Source: JANLYC01 sp963815445 (GTDB lineage Bacteria; Actinomycetota; Actinomycetes; Propionibacteriales; Nocardioidaceae). Taken from it: a stretch of 64,000 bases of DNA. The stretch is from NCBI GenBank assembly GCA_963815445.1, contig CAWFGV010000011.1:1-64000 (forward strand). The letters are read 5' to 3'. Numbering within the stretch: position 1 is the stretch's first letter; the number at the start of each line of letters is the position of its first letter. A model generated the notes under the pieces. It was given only the letters and a program-made list of their open reading frames with translations. It was not told the origin of the DNA and did no database searches. A program made the position numbers and the translations under genes. Of the stretch, positions 1-11,012 are shown in pieces.

Positions 1-1627
1 GGCTGGCCACCATGAGCGACGAGGCTGCTGCTGGGAGATCCGGGCGGGGCCAGACAGGCTCTGTTCGCCGCGCAGGCGGCCACCAACTCGGCCAAGCGCA
101 ACACCGGCGGCCCCGTGTGGTGGCTGGCCGGCAAGCTCCCTGTCGTCGGTGACGACGTCACCGCGGCTCGCACGGTCATCGACGTGGCTGACACGGTCAC
201 CCAAGGCATCCTCCCCGACCTGATCGACGCCAGCGAGTCACTTGCACCCGGTGATGTCCAGCCCAAGGGTGGCCGAATCCCGCTGGCCGGGGTCCGTGAG
301 GTGGCTCCTCGTCTGGTCGCCGCAAACGAGGCGCTCGGGGTGCAGGTGCAGCGGGTCGAAGGCATCGACACGAGCTCGCTGATGGCGCGGGTTGCTGCGC
401 CGGTGGAAGAGCTCCAGCCAAGCTCTCCGACGCTCACACGGTCACCTCGCGCGTCGCACTGGCCGCCCAGCTGATGCCGACCATGCTCGGGGCTGACGCA
501 CCGCGCAGCTACCTCGTGATGTTCCAGAACAACGCCGAGGTCCGCGCCGGCGGCGGCATCCCCGGAGCCTTGGCCATGGTCGACGCCAAGAACGGCAAAG
601 TCTCGCTCGGCCGCCAGGCAAGCCTGAGCGACATCGCGGCTCAACCGTCAGGTGCTGCCGCTCACGCAGGGGGAGGAAGCCCTGTTTGGCACCAACCTCG
701 CGCAGTACGCCGCCAACGTCACCTTCACGCCTGACTTCGAGCGAAGTGCTTACCTGATGCGCGAGATGTGGCGCTCCGCACCGGGCAGGAGGTGGATGGG
801 GTGATCTCCGTGGATCCGGTCGCGATGTCCTACCTGCTCAACGCCACCGGTCCGGTCACGCTCGCCAACGGCAAGCAGCTCACGGCCGACAACGCGGTCG
901 ACTACCTGCTGCACGACGTCTATATGGGGACCCCGGACCCCGAGAAGCAGAACGCGATCTTCGCCGACGCCGCGAGCAAGGTGTTTGCAGCCCTGACGAC
1001 CGGGCAAGGTGACGCCAAGGCGCTCTTCGACGGGCTGGTCCAAGGTGCGCAGGAGCACCGGATCCGGATCTGGTCGGCTGACCCCTCCGAGCGCGACCTG
1101 CTGGCGACGACACCGCTGGCGGCCGGATGCCGAAGGAAGCCACCTCGACGCCGGAGCTCGGCGTCTATCTCAACGACGCCACCGGCGCCAAGATGGACTA
1201 CTACCTCAAGTACGGCGTCGACGTCGCCCCGCAGTCCTGCACCGCGGACGGCCGGCAGACGCTGAAGGTGAGCATGACTTTTGAGTCCACAGCGCCTAAG
1301 AACGCTGCGCTCTCCCGGAGTCCGTCATCGGTCCTGGCTACGGCGCCAAGCCGGTGACATTTGCTGAACGTGCTGCTCTACGCACCGTTCGACGGCAAGG
1401 TGAGCAAGCCGCTGTATGACGGCAAGAAGTCGTTCTTCGCGCCCTACCGGCATGAGGGCAGGGACGTCGCTGCCCAGACCGTCGAGCTCGCCCCGGGGCA
1501 GTCCCACTCACTGACCTACACGGTGACCACCGGAGCCGACCAGACCGAAGCGCCGAACGTGGATCTGACGCCGGGCTTCGCCGACACCGGTGCCGTCAAG
1601 GTCTCCGGCTCCGCCTGCAGCGGCTGA
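1..1627 (+). CDS. DUF4012 domain protein, 5' partial, frameshifted
   Basis: The 3' part of a DUF4012 protein, a family of unknown function found beside actinobacterial exopolysaccharide genes. Recognisable stretches are WWLAGKLPVVGDDV near 118-160, YLVMFQNNAEVRAGGGIPGA near 508-570, GVISVDPVAMSYLLNATG near 799-852, and a C-terminal domain ending GAVKVSGSACSG before the stop at 1625-1627. The coding frame changes near 420-470, 635, 765, 1125, 1310 and 1355, so no single frame covers the protein, although the pieces join in order without missing much. The true start lies left of the window or in its first bases. The many small frame changes look like sequence errors, but a real pseudogene cannot be excluded. 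The next gene is convergent, with its stop 18 bases away. Confidence 0.72.
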
Positions 1628-1644
1628 CGCCCGGCCGGGTACAG

Positions 1645-3097
1645 CTAGTCGGCGGGGGAGAGCGGCGGCTGCTTCCTCCGGCGGCCCTTGTCCGGTGCGT
1701 ACCCGTATCCATACCCGTAGCCGTAGCCGTAGCTGTCGCCGCGGGCACGGACCATGTTGAGGACAGCTCCGAACGTCTTCGCATCGACCGCACGCAGCCG
1801 ATGGCTGGCTTCGGCGACCTCCTCGCGGTTGGTCTTGCCGTAGCGGACGACCATGATCGCGCCGTCGACCTGCGTGGCCAGCACGGCGGCGTCGGTCACG
1901 GGGAGCAGCGGGGGAGCGTCGATGACGATGAAGTCGTAGCGGCTGACGGAGCTTGTCGAGCGTCGTCTGCATCGTCTGCGACTGGAGCAGCTCGGCGGGG
2001 TTGGGGGGAACGGTGCCGCTGGTGATCACGTCGAGCCCGGTCTCGCGGTAGGGCTGGATCGCGCTGTCCACGTCGATCGCGCCGACGAGCACGGTGGTGA
2101 GGCCGACCGTGGGCTCGAGGCGGAGGTAGGTCGAGACGCGCGGTCGGCGGAGGTCGGCTTCGATGAGCAGGACCTTCTGTTGCCCCTTGGCGAGCGTGAG
2201 CGCGAGGTTGATCGCGGTCGTCGACTTGCCCTCACCGGGCACGGCGCTGGTGACCACGAACGTCTTCGGTGGCTCGTCGACGTCGAGGAACTGCAGGTTT
2301 GTGCGCAGCATCCGGAACGACTCGAGCCGTGGGGCGTGCGAGTCGAGGCTGGTGATGAGCGGGTTCTTGCCGGCTTTCGAGTCGTACTGGATGCCGCCCA
2401 GCACGGCGAGGCCGGTGGACTCGGTGAGTGTGTGAGCGGACTTCACGGTCGTGTCGAGGATGTCGCGCAGCACGGCCAGACCGACGCCGAGCATGAGACC
2501 GAGCACGAGCGCCAGCCCGAGGTTGCGGACCGGTCGGGGAGACACAGGGCTGGTCGGCAATTCCGGTGACTCGATGATGCTGGCCGTCACGAGGGGGTTT
2601 CCGTTGTCCGATCCCCGTTCGAGCTGGGGGACGTAGGCGACGAACGCCTCGGCAGTAGCGCGCGCCAACAACTGGGCGCGACCCGGCGTCGGGTCGGTGA
2701 CGGTGACTCGGAGGAGGGAGGTCTCGGGTACGACGCTGCTGCTGACCTGAGCGGCCAGCGACTCGGCAGTTTCAGGAATCTGGAGGGCATCCTTGACGCG
2801 CGCTCCCATGTCGACGCCGGTGATGATGCTGGCGTAGGACTGAACGCGCTGCTGGGAGAGCAACCCGCCTTGGTAGGCGGCCGAGGTGTCGCCCGTTGTC
2901 GGAGTCGAGATGTACATCGTGGCCGACGAGGCGTACTGCGGAGTCGCGCTGAACGTCAATCCAGCCGCGGCGCCGACGACGACGAGCGTGCAGAACGTGA
3001 TCAGCAACCAGCGGCGCCGGATGATCCGCAGGTAGTCGCGCAACTCCAAGGGAAGAACTCGATTCGAGATGTGGGCAGATACCTGCCAATATGTCAC
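1645..3097 (-). CDS. Wzc/CapAB-type polysaccharide co-polymerase and tyrosine autokinase
   Basis: Chain-length regulator fused to a bacterial tyrosine kinase. The N-terminus has a Wzz domain (LRDYLRIIRRRWLLI, then a first membrane segment), a long extracytoplasmic part and a second membrane segment near LGLALVLGLMLGVGLAVL. The cytoplasmic kinase has Walker A in VPGEGKSTTAINLALTLA and Walker A'/B in LLIEADLRRP. One frame change near 1945 separates it from its C-terminus, which reads FGAVLNMVRARGDSYG and ends in a Tyr-Gly tail, the usual autophosphorylation cluster. GTG at 3097 is the longest start, but the family normally begins close to LELRDYL, so TTG at 3049 is an alternative. It should control length and export of the polymer made by the neighbouring genes. 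Confidence 0.85.
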
Positions 3098-3235
3098 AGG
3101 GGCGGCCTCAGACGTGCCCAGGGCGGTCTGATCGTGACTGTCGGTGGCAAGAAAAATCGTCTGATCGGGCTCAAGCTGAGGGCCATCTCATATGTCAGCC
3201 TGAACCCGTGCCAGCCGTGACGCGTTGGGATTATA

Positions 3236-5141
3236 GTGGCGACGCCCAGCAATTCATGGCAGGCACGACTCAAAGCATGCAAGCGCAACAGGGGGCGCGT
3301 TTTGTACAGGGACTTCATTGGTGGCACGCGTACCCATCGCCTGCCCTTGATGATCGCGTTCGACCAGATTGCGTGGTTCGTGGCCTTGGCCGGCGGCACG
3401 CTCCTTCGGTTCAACTTCGAGATCAGCGCCGTCGACTTCAACGCCGTGCTTCTGCATTGGGCGATCGTGGTGCCCGTGTTCTTCGGCCTCGGCTGGCTGC
3501 TCCGGCTCCATCACGGGCGGGCGGCCGTGGGTTCGCTCGACGAAATGATGATCCTGGGTCTGGTCGTGGCGACCACCGGCCTGGCACTGTTCGCCATCAA
3601 CCTGCTGCCGGGGGTGACGCCGCTGCCGCGGTCGGTGCCCCTCGGGGCCGCTGTCATCGCGCTCGTCGCGATGGCTTGGGGGAGAGCCACCTGGAGACGA
3701 GTCCGCGAAACCGCCGGCTTCCTTCCGGCAGGCCCGCACACGAAGCGGGCACTTATCGTCGGGGCCGGGGATGGGGCACAGCAGCTCGTGCGCTCGATGC
3801 TGAGCGATCGCTCGGCCACCTGGACGGCGGTGGGACTACTCGACGACGACCCATCGAAGCGCTATCGGCGGATCCACGGCGTGCCGGTGCTGGGCACGAC
3901 TCGTGATGTAGAGGCGGCCGCCGCCCGAACCGACGCCGACGTCTTGGTCATTGCGATCCCCAGCGCCGACGCCGAGTTCGTCCGGGAGCTGAGCCGGCTG
4001 GCTGCGGACGCGGGTCTCAAGATCAAGGTGGTGCCAGGGCTCGACGAACTGCTCGGCGGCCGCGTGGACATCCACGATGTGCGCGACATCGACGTCACAG
4101 ACCTCCTCGGCCGCCACCAGATCGAGACCGACATCGAGTCGATCGCCGGCTACCTGACCGGGAAGCGCGTCCTGGTCACCGGGGCAGGTGGCTCCATCGG
4201 CTCGGAGTTGTGCCGCCAGATCTACCGCTTCGGCCCTGGCGAGCTGATCATGCTCGACCGTGACGAGTCGGCGCTGCATTCCGTGCAGCTGTCCATCCAC
4301 GGGAAGGCGATGCTCGACACGAATGAGGTCGTCCTCGGCGACATCCGAGACACCGCCTTCCTCAACGACCTCTTCGAGTGCCGCCGGCCGCAGGTGGTCT
4401 TTCATGCCGCCGCGCTCAAGCACCTGCCGATGCTGGAGCAGTACCCGGGTGAAGCCGTCAAGACCAACGTCTGGGGCACGTTGAGCATCCTGGAGGCAGC
4501 GAAGGCGTATGACGTCGAGAGGTTCATCAACATCTCTACCGACAAGGCGGCTAACCCGATCAGCGTCCTCGGCTACACCAAGCGGATCGCCGAAGCGCTG
4601 ACCGCATCGGTAGCGAGGGAAACCCGCGGCACCTTCCTCAGCGTGCGTTTCGGCAACGTGCTCGGCAGCCGCGGCTCTGTCCTACCGCTTTCACCGCTCA
4701 GATCGCAGCCGGCGGACCCGTGACGGTGACCACCGGGAGGTCAGCCGGTTCTTCATGACGGTCCAGGAGGCCGTCCAGCTCGTGATCCAGGCTGCCGCCA
4801 TCGGCCGTGATGGCGAGGCTCTCGTGCTCGACATGGGGGAGCCGGTGAAGATCGATGACGTAGCCAGGCAGCTCATCGAGCTGTCCGGCCGTCCGATCGA
4901 TATTGAGTACACAGGGCTGCGCCACGCGGAGAAGATGAACGAGGAGCTGTTCGGTGACGGTGAGCGTGATGTGCGCCCTGTGCACCCGCTTGTCTCTCAC
5001 ACCTGCGTACCCCCGATGGACCCGCTGGACGCGCGCGAGCTCGACCCGTGGGCACCGGGGGATGACCTCGTCTGGTCGCTGGCGAAGCGCTGTGAGCAGC
5101 TCAGCCTGGCGCCGCCGGAACTGGTGACCAATCTTGGCTGA
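3236..5141 (+). CDS. CapD/PglF-type nucleotide-sugar 4,6-dehydratase, frameshifted
   Basis: Long-form membrane-bound dehydratase/epimerase of the WbpM/FlaA1 superfamily, which converts UDP-GlcNAc to a 4-keto-6-deoxy sugar. Four predicted membrane helices (about residues 40-150) precede a first Rossmann-like domain (RALIVGAGDGAQQLVRSML) and the catalytic SDR domain: NAD motif VTGAGGSIGSELC near 4175, VFHAAALKHLPMLE, and ISTDKAANPISVLGYTKR. Frame changes near 4690 and 4735 interrupt the C-terminal third, which continues to the TGA at 5139-5141 (conserved GLRHAEKMNEELF). The stop overlaps the next gene's TTG start by 8 bases, so the two are translationally coupled. Together they should make a UDP-4-amino-4,6-dideoxy sugar, as PglF and PglE do in bacillosamine synthesis. 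Confidence 0.85.
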
Positions 5142-6274
5142 CACCATCCTGCTTTCGCCACCGGACACCGGAGAGCTCGAGGAGCGCTACGTGCTGGCGG
5201 CGATGCGGTCCGGCTGGGTTGCGCCAGCCGGACCGGACCTGAGCGCGTTCGAGTCGGAGATGGCTGACCGCGTGGGCGTCGGGCATGCCGTTGGTCTCGC
5301 GTCTGGCACAGCCGCCCTCCACCTGGCCCTGGCGTCATGGGGGATCGGTCCCGGCGATGTCGTGCTCGACCAGCACGCTCACCTTTGCGGCGACCGCCAA
5401 TGCCATCACCTACACGGGTGCGACGCCGTACTTCGTCGACTCGGACCCGGAGACAGGCAACATCGACGTCGAACTCCTGGGCGAGGCCCTGCGTCGTCTG
5501 ACGGACAGCGGACAGCGGCCCCGAGCAATCATGCCGGTTGACCTTCTTGGCAAGTGCGCGGACTACGACGAGATCGAAAAGCTCGCGATCGAGTTCGACG
5601 TCCGTCTGCTGTGCGATGCCGCCGAGTCTGTTGGCGCCCGGTACAACGGGCGGCCGTCAGGGTCGATCGGGGACGCCGTCCGTGATGTCGTTCAACGGCA
5701 ACAAGGTCATGACCACGTCAGGTGGCGGCATGCTCCTCACCCCCGATGCGGAACTGGCAAATCACGTGCGGTACCTGTCGACGCAGGCCCGACAGCCGGT
5801 TGTCCACTATGAGCACACCGACATCGGTTACAACTATCGACTTTCCAACATTCTGGCCGCGCTGGGGCGTGCGCAGCTGGTGCGCCTAGACGAGATGATC
5901 CACCAGCGTCGTCAGTGGCGCGAACGTTATCGGCAGATCTTTGGGTCTGCAGCCGGCGTGCGAATCCTGGGTGGAGACGACGATACCGACGACAACTGCT
6001 GGCTCACGGCCATCGTCGTCGACCCGCGGGAGGCCGGCTGGTCGACGAGCGAGCTTGTCGGCGACCCTGGCGAGCCGAGCACATCGAGACCCGTCCGGTG
6101 TGGAAGCCGATGCATCTACAGCCGGTCTTCCGAGACGCTCCCGGTCTCATCAACGGTGTCTCGGAGCGGTTGTTCGAGAATGGCTTGACGCTTCCGAGCG
6201 GATCGGCGATGACAGAGGGGCAGATGGACCGCGTTGCGGACGTCCTAGACCGGTTTCTCCGGGAACGTGGATAG
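5134..6274 (+). CDS. DegT/DnrJ/EryC1/StrS aminotransferase, frameshifted
   Basis: PLP-dependent sugar aminotransferase, PglE-like by context. It starts at TTG 5134 inside the end of the dehydratase gene. Visible blocks are SGTAALHLALASWGIGPGDVV, the TSTLTFAATANAI loop, MPVDLLGKCADYDEI, LLCDAAESVGARYNG (PLP-pyridine Asp), and SFNGNKVMTTSGGGML, where the Lys of GNK is the Schiff-base residue. YNYRLSNILAALGRAQL follows. Frame changes occur near 5370, 5685 and 6065. The C-terminus WKPMHLQPVF to DVLDRFLRERG ends at TAG 6272-6274. It should aminate C4 of the keto sugar produced by the preceding enzyme. Confidence 0.85.
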
Positions 6275-6360
6275 TCTGCCCTGAGATCTCAACCCACCGG
6301 TCTTGAAACGGCCAGGACAGTCTCCTCGAGCTTCTTCGCTCGAATCAGAAAAGGAATTCT

Positions 6361-7395
6361 GTGAGCAGCACGAACGACACGATGTCAGGCTCACCCGTTG
6401 ATACTGGGCGGGTGCTTGTTACTGGCGGCACTGGATCGTTCGGCTCAACCATGGTGAGTCGTCTGCTCGAGACGAACGTCGATCAGGTCAGAGTGCTGAG
6501 TCGCGATGAGGCGAAGCAGGATGCGATGCGGCGCACATTGTCCGACAACCGGGTCAAGTTCTTCCTCGGCGACGTTCGCGACGCCGACAGTGTGCGTGAT
6601 GCAGTCAGAGGTACGGACTTCGTCTTCCATGCGGCGGCGCTGAAGCAGGTGCCCAGTTGTGAGTTCTTTCCGACGCAGGCAGTCCGCACCAACGTTCTCG
6701 GGAGTAGCAATGTCGTTGAAGCGGCTGGAGCCGCCGGGGTCCAGTCGGTGGTGTGTCTGAGCACCGACAAAGCGGTCTACCCGATCAACGCCATGGGCAT
6801 GTCCAAGGCGATGATGGAAAAAGTCGCACAAGCGTATGCCCGCAACAACCCCGATTCTGAGACGATCGTCTCCGTTACTCGCTATGGGAATGTGATGTGT
6901 TCGCGCGGTTCCGTCATCCCGCTCTTCATTGAGCAGGTCGAAGGCGGGAAAGCCCCTCACTGTGACGGAGCGGTCGATGACACGTTTCCTCATGTCGCTC
7001 GAGGAGTCGGTTGCGTTGGTGGAGCATGCGTTCGCCAGCGCACAACCTGGCGACCTTTTCGTGCGCAAGGCACCGGCATGCACGGTGGAGACGCTGGCGA
7101 GGGCGGTGGCGATGCTCTTCGGCGTCGATAATCCATCCGCTGCAAGTCATCGGCACAAGACACGGAGAGAAGCAGTACGAGACGCTCCTGAGCCGGGAGG
7201 AGAAGGCACGCGCTGAGGACGGCGACGACTACTTCCGGGTGCCCCTCGACGCACGGTCCTTGCAATACGAGCTGTTCTTCGAGGAGGGCATGCCCGAGGA
7301 GCGCTTCGTCGAGGACTACACGTCTCACAACACTCGACAGCTCGACCTCACCGAGGTGCAGAAGACTCTGCTGGAGCTTCCAGAGATCCGACTGA
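6361..7395 (+). CDS. capE: UDP-GlcNAc 4,6-dehydratase/5-epimerase (CapE/FnlA/WbjB type), frameshifted
   Basis: First enzyme of UDP-N-acetyl-L-fucosamine synthesis, an SDR that dehydrates and 5-epimerises UDP-GlcNAc. It starts at GTG 6361 behind AAAGGAATTC. NAD motif VLVTGGTGSFGSTM, then FFLGDVRD, FVFHAAALKQVPSCEF, CLSTDKAVYPINAMGMSK with the CapE-type Met-Ser-Lys catalytic region, and RYGNVMCSRGSVIPLF. The later part (PLTVTERSMTRFLMSLEE, IGTRHGEKQYETLL, FVEDYTSHNTRQL) lies in two other frames after changes near 6950 and 7130. The stop is not in the frame of the last block; the nearest plausible one is TGA 7393-7395, which needs another one-base change. It is followed by capF and capG homologues, as in Staphylococcus aureus. 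Confidence 0.86.
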
Positions 7396-7445
7396 GAGCT
7401 GGGCTCCATCGGCCGACTCGAGTCCGCTTTCGAATGCGTGTCGTG

Positions 7446-8596
7446 ATGGAGAACGCCTTGGGCCGGATCGCCATTACCGGCGCGGCAGGCTTCCTCGGAT
7501 GGCACCTTCGTGTTCGACTCCGAGCCGAGCACGGGGTTGCGGCGGTGAGTGTGAACCGAAGCCGAGTTCGCGGATGCGAGCGGACTCCGGGCGGTGCTTT
7601 CCGAGGTCGACACGATCATCCACTTGGCGGGTGTCAACCGTGCCGAGTCAGACGACCTTGTCGAGGCAGGCAACGTCGGCATTGCGAATCAGTTGGCTGC
7701 GGCGATCGTCGATCTGGGCCGTCCGGTGCATCTCGTCTACGGAAACTCGATCCAGGCATCGCTGGAAAATCCCTACGGTCGAGGAAAGGCCGCCGCTGCC
7801 GAGACGCTCGCACTCGCGGTGCACAAGGTCGGTGGAACCTTTGTCGACGTTCGGCTTCCGAACCTGTTCGGGGAGCATGGCCGACCGCATCACAACTCCT
7901 TCATTGCTACCTTTTGCCATGAGATTGCGAACGGCCGGTCGCCAGTCAGTGGCGACCGATCGAGAGGTGCCGCTGCTGCACGCCCAGTCGGCCGCGGCCG
8001 TCTTGATTGAGGCGGCCAGGTCGAGGCAAGGCGCACTGCTGTCGCCAGAAGGGGACTGCCGGCTGGTGTCGAGCCGTGCGCGACAAGATCCATGGATTCC
8101 ACGAGTTGTATGCGCGTGGAGAGATCCCAGCGCTCACGACGCCGTTCGATGTCGATCTTTTCAACACCTATCGGTCGTTCACCTTTCCCAGGGATGTTCC
8201 CGTTTCGGGTGGATGCGAATGCCGACCACCGGGGTGACCTTTACGAGGTACTACGGATGCATGGCGGCACCGGGCAAACGTTCGTGTCCACGACGGTCCC
8301 CGGAGTCACCCGAGGTGAGCACTATCCATCTCCGCAAGATCGAGCGCTTCTTCGTGCTGAGTGGCACCGCGGAGATCGCACTCCGGAGGGTGTTCAGCGA
8401 TGAGATCATTCGATTCAAGGTCAGTGGGGCGGATCGCGCCTTCGTGGACATGCCCACGATGTGGGTGCACAACATCACCAACGTTGGGGATGACGAGTTG
8501 CTGACACTCTTTTGGTCGGATCAGTTGCTGGCCGCGTCGGCGCCCGACACGTACTGGGAGCCCGTCGAGCCGAGCGAGGATGTCCAACCCAGATGA
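7446..8596 (+). CDS. capF: CapF-type bifunctional reductase-epimerase with C-terminal cupin, frameshifted
   Basis: Second enzyme of UDP-L-FucNAc synthesis. The N-terminal SDR half has RIAITGAAGFLGWHLRVRL near 7460, IIHLAGVNRAESDDL, VYGNSIQASLENPYGRGKAA and RLPNLFGEHGRPHHNSF. The C-terminal half is a cupin: RSFTFPRDVP, GDLYEVLRMHGGTGQTFVST, a TRGEHY metal-ligand segment, HLRKIERFFVLSGTAEIALR and VDMPTMWVHNITNVG. At least five frame changes occur (near 7560-7590, 7945, 8075, 8200, 8320). The start is taken as ATG 7446 (GTG 7443 is also possible) because it lies just before the NAD motif. Its TGA (8594-8596) overlaps the capG ATG in ATGA fashion. Confidence 0.82.
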
Positions 8597-9721
8597 AGGT
8601 CATGACCATAGTCGGCACTCGACCGGAAATCATTCGGCTCTCTCGAGTGATCGTCCGCCTCGACGAGATCGGTCGATCACGTGCTGGTTCACACAGGTCA
8701 GAATTACGACCACTCTCTCAACCAGGTCTTCTTCGATGATCTTGGCCTGCGTGCGCCTGACCACTTCCTGAACATCGACACGTCGTCACTAGGTCGGGCG
8801 CTGGGAGATGTGCTGGTCAAGACCGAGGAGGTACTGAAGAGAGAGGAGCCGGACGCAGTCCTCATCCTGGGCGACACTAACAGTTGCATCTCAGCGGTCA
8901 TGGCGAAGCGGATGCGGATCCCCGTCTATCACATGGAGGCCGGCAACCGTTGCTTCGACGAGAACGTGCCCGAGGAGACTAACAGGCGACTCGTCGACCA
9001 CGTTGCAGATTTCAACCTTGTCTACACAGAGCATGCTCGACGCAATTTGCTGGCAGAAGGGCTGCACCCGCGCCGCATCATGTTGACCGGATCGCCAATG
9101 CGCGAGGTGCTCGACTTCTACCGGCCACAGATCGAGGCATCCGACGTCTTACGTCGTCTTGGACTGTCCCCACAGAAGTACTTCTTGGTGTCCGCGCACC
9201 GCGAGGAGACCGTCGACTCACCGGCCCGACTGCGTGCACTCATGGCGTGTCTTGAGTCCGTCCAGGATGAATGGAAGCTTCCGATCCTGGTCTCTACTCA
9301 CCCGCGAACCCGCAAGCGACTCGCGGAGTCGCCTGAGTTCGCACTGCCAAAAGAGATCAGCTTTCATGAGCCATTTGGCTTCTTCGATTACAACTCATTG
9401 CAGATCAATGCAAGTTGTGTCCTCTCCGATAGTGGAACCATCTCTGAAGAGTCGGCCATTCTAGATTTTCCCGCCGTCACGTTGCGGGAATCGATCGAAC
9501 GCCCAGAAGCGCTGGACGCCGGCACTGTCATTATGACGGGGCTGGAGTCAGACGATGTCTGCCGTGCCCTGCGAAGTCTGCAGGCCCTGGAATCGAGACG
9601 GTCTGTCACACCTGTCCCTGACGACTATGCGGTGACGAACACCTCGACTCGCGTTCTTCATTTCATGCTCTCGACGGTTGGCCGGCACCACGAGTGGGCG
9701 GGGATAAGGCCACGCGACTGA
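8593..9721 (+). CDS. capG: UDP-N-acetylglucosamine 2-epimerase family, CapG/FnlC type
   Basis: Non-hydrolysing WecB-family epimerase; in this context it performs the last step to UDP-N-acetyl-L-fucosamine. The start MKVMTIVGTRPEIIRLSRVI is at ATG 8593, and one frame change near 8675 follows. From 8681 the frame is open: LVHTGQNYDHSLNQVFF, VLILGDTNSCISAVMAKR, VYHMEAGNRCFDENVPEETN, SAHREETVDSPARL and the UDP-binding SDSGTISEESAIL. The stop is at 9719-9721. The length (about 375 aa) is normal. It overlaps capF by four bases, so capE-capF-capG reads as one operon. Confidence 0.9.
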
Positions 9722-9889
9722 AGCTCGAACCGCGGATACCGAGCTACAAAGAAGGCGGCGACGTCGATCCTTGGACCGTGTCGGCCCGGACGCCCACGCG
9801 TTTGCGCCCACCGGGAAGCGCCTATTGGGACGATATGGGACTCTTGAAGGCCCGTTTAGGTCGCGTCGTGTGGCGCCGATCCTGGCCGC

Positions 9890-10892
9890 TCAACTAGGTT
9901 CCCTGAGCCCCAGATCCTCAAAGATCGAGGTGAGCCGGTTCCTGTACGTATGGTCGCGCGCAGACCGCGTCGCCGCAGCGTCGGCTATGGCGGCCCCATA
10001 AGCTCGGTCGCTCAAGAGACGGCGACATTCGTCGAGTAGCGTCGCATAATCGGCAAATCGAATCACCTCCACGCCAGGCTGGAACAACGCCGACATTCCC
10101 GGCCGCCACTCGGTCAAGGTGGCTGCCCCAGCTGCTGTCGACTCGAAAAGGCGGCAGTTACTTCCAGCGAACTCAGCTGGATGCAAGTTATTCAAAACCC
10201 CTCTGGCAGCCCGAAATACTCGCGCCTTTTCCTGTCGCACAATAAACTTCTTGCGGTGCGCCGCGCGGACCCGAGGGAAATCAATCCACGAGGGTAACTC
10301 CGGGCCGTAGATATCAAGAGGAATATCGTCGGAAAGAAGTCTGTCAAGGAGAACCGCGCGAGACGGATGCAGGTTTCCCGCAACAATGATTCGGCGCACG
10401 GCCCCATAGGTCCCAATGGGACGGTGCCAGTCGTCGTTCGCGGCCTCGGGTAGATATCGTACGGGGAAGCCATACAAGGTAGTTAGTCGGTCGACTAGAA
10501 TAGGATTCTTTAGATAAATACGATCGTACCCGCTGATAAAGAGTTCATGTCCGCCACATATTAGCAACGTGATCCGGAAACCAGAGGACGACTTTAGCTC
10601 CAGACTGCCGCAGGGCTCGAACTGTTCGTGGCCGCAACCGGCGGTCCACAGTGATGACCAGGTGGGGTCGAACGCGCCGAGCGAATCGCCAGAGATGCGC
10701 CTGTTGGGCGGTGTCAAGAGATTGGTTGATGTCGCTAGCTAGTGAAAACGCCGAGGCCAGCCTGCGCGCTCGTGGCGAGAAGCGCCGAGCTGGCCCCCCT
10801 GAGATGGCCTCGTGGCCCATGCTTCGTAAGCTCGCGATCACGTTATCTGCAAACGAATCACGCTCAGTCGGGCCGATGACTAAGATTCTCAT
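9890..10892 (-). CDS. CgeB-like glycosyltransferase, one frameshift
   Basis: Predicted glycosyltransferase with a C-terminal Glyco_trans_1_2 (CgeB-type) domain. The N-terminus MRILVIGPTERDSFADNVI starts at ATG 10892 and runs to LWFPDHVANM. A frame change near 10560 leads into ELFISGYDRIYLKNPIL, RIIVAGNLHPSRAVLLDRL, LNNLHPAEFAGSNCRLFE and GVEVIRFADYATLLDECRRL, the typical nucleotide-sugar-binding end of the family. The stop is at 9890-9892. It is transcribed against capG, with about 170 bases between the two 3' ends. Acceptor and donor cannot be told from the sequence. Confidence 0.75.
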
Positions 10893-11012
10893 TTGGTTGG
10901 GCAATTCCTTTTCACGGTAAACACGAAATATCAACGGGAAGTCAGCGGCAAGGTTACGGGGCGGCGCAGGATTGAAACTCTCAGTCAGGCCGACTCACGC
11001 TGCAAAGTGAAG

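Noticed and set aside
3091..3906. Plus-strand frame overlapping the start of the dehydratase gene
   Set aside because: Becomes Arg/Gly-rich beyond 3300 and is out of phase with the membrane-helix-encoding frame that continues into the SDR domain.
9694..9897. Small frame after capG
   Set aside because: No homology recognisable, overlaps the end of the minus-strand glycosyltransferase, no ribosome site.
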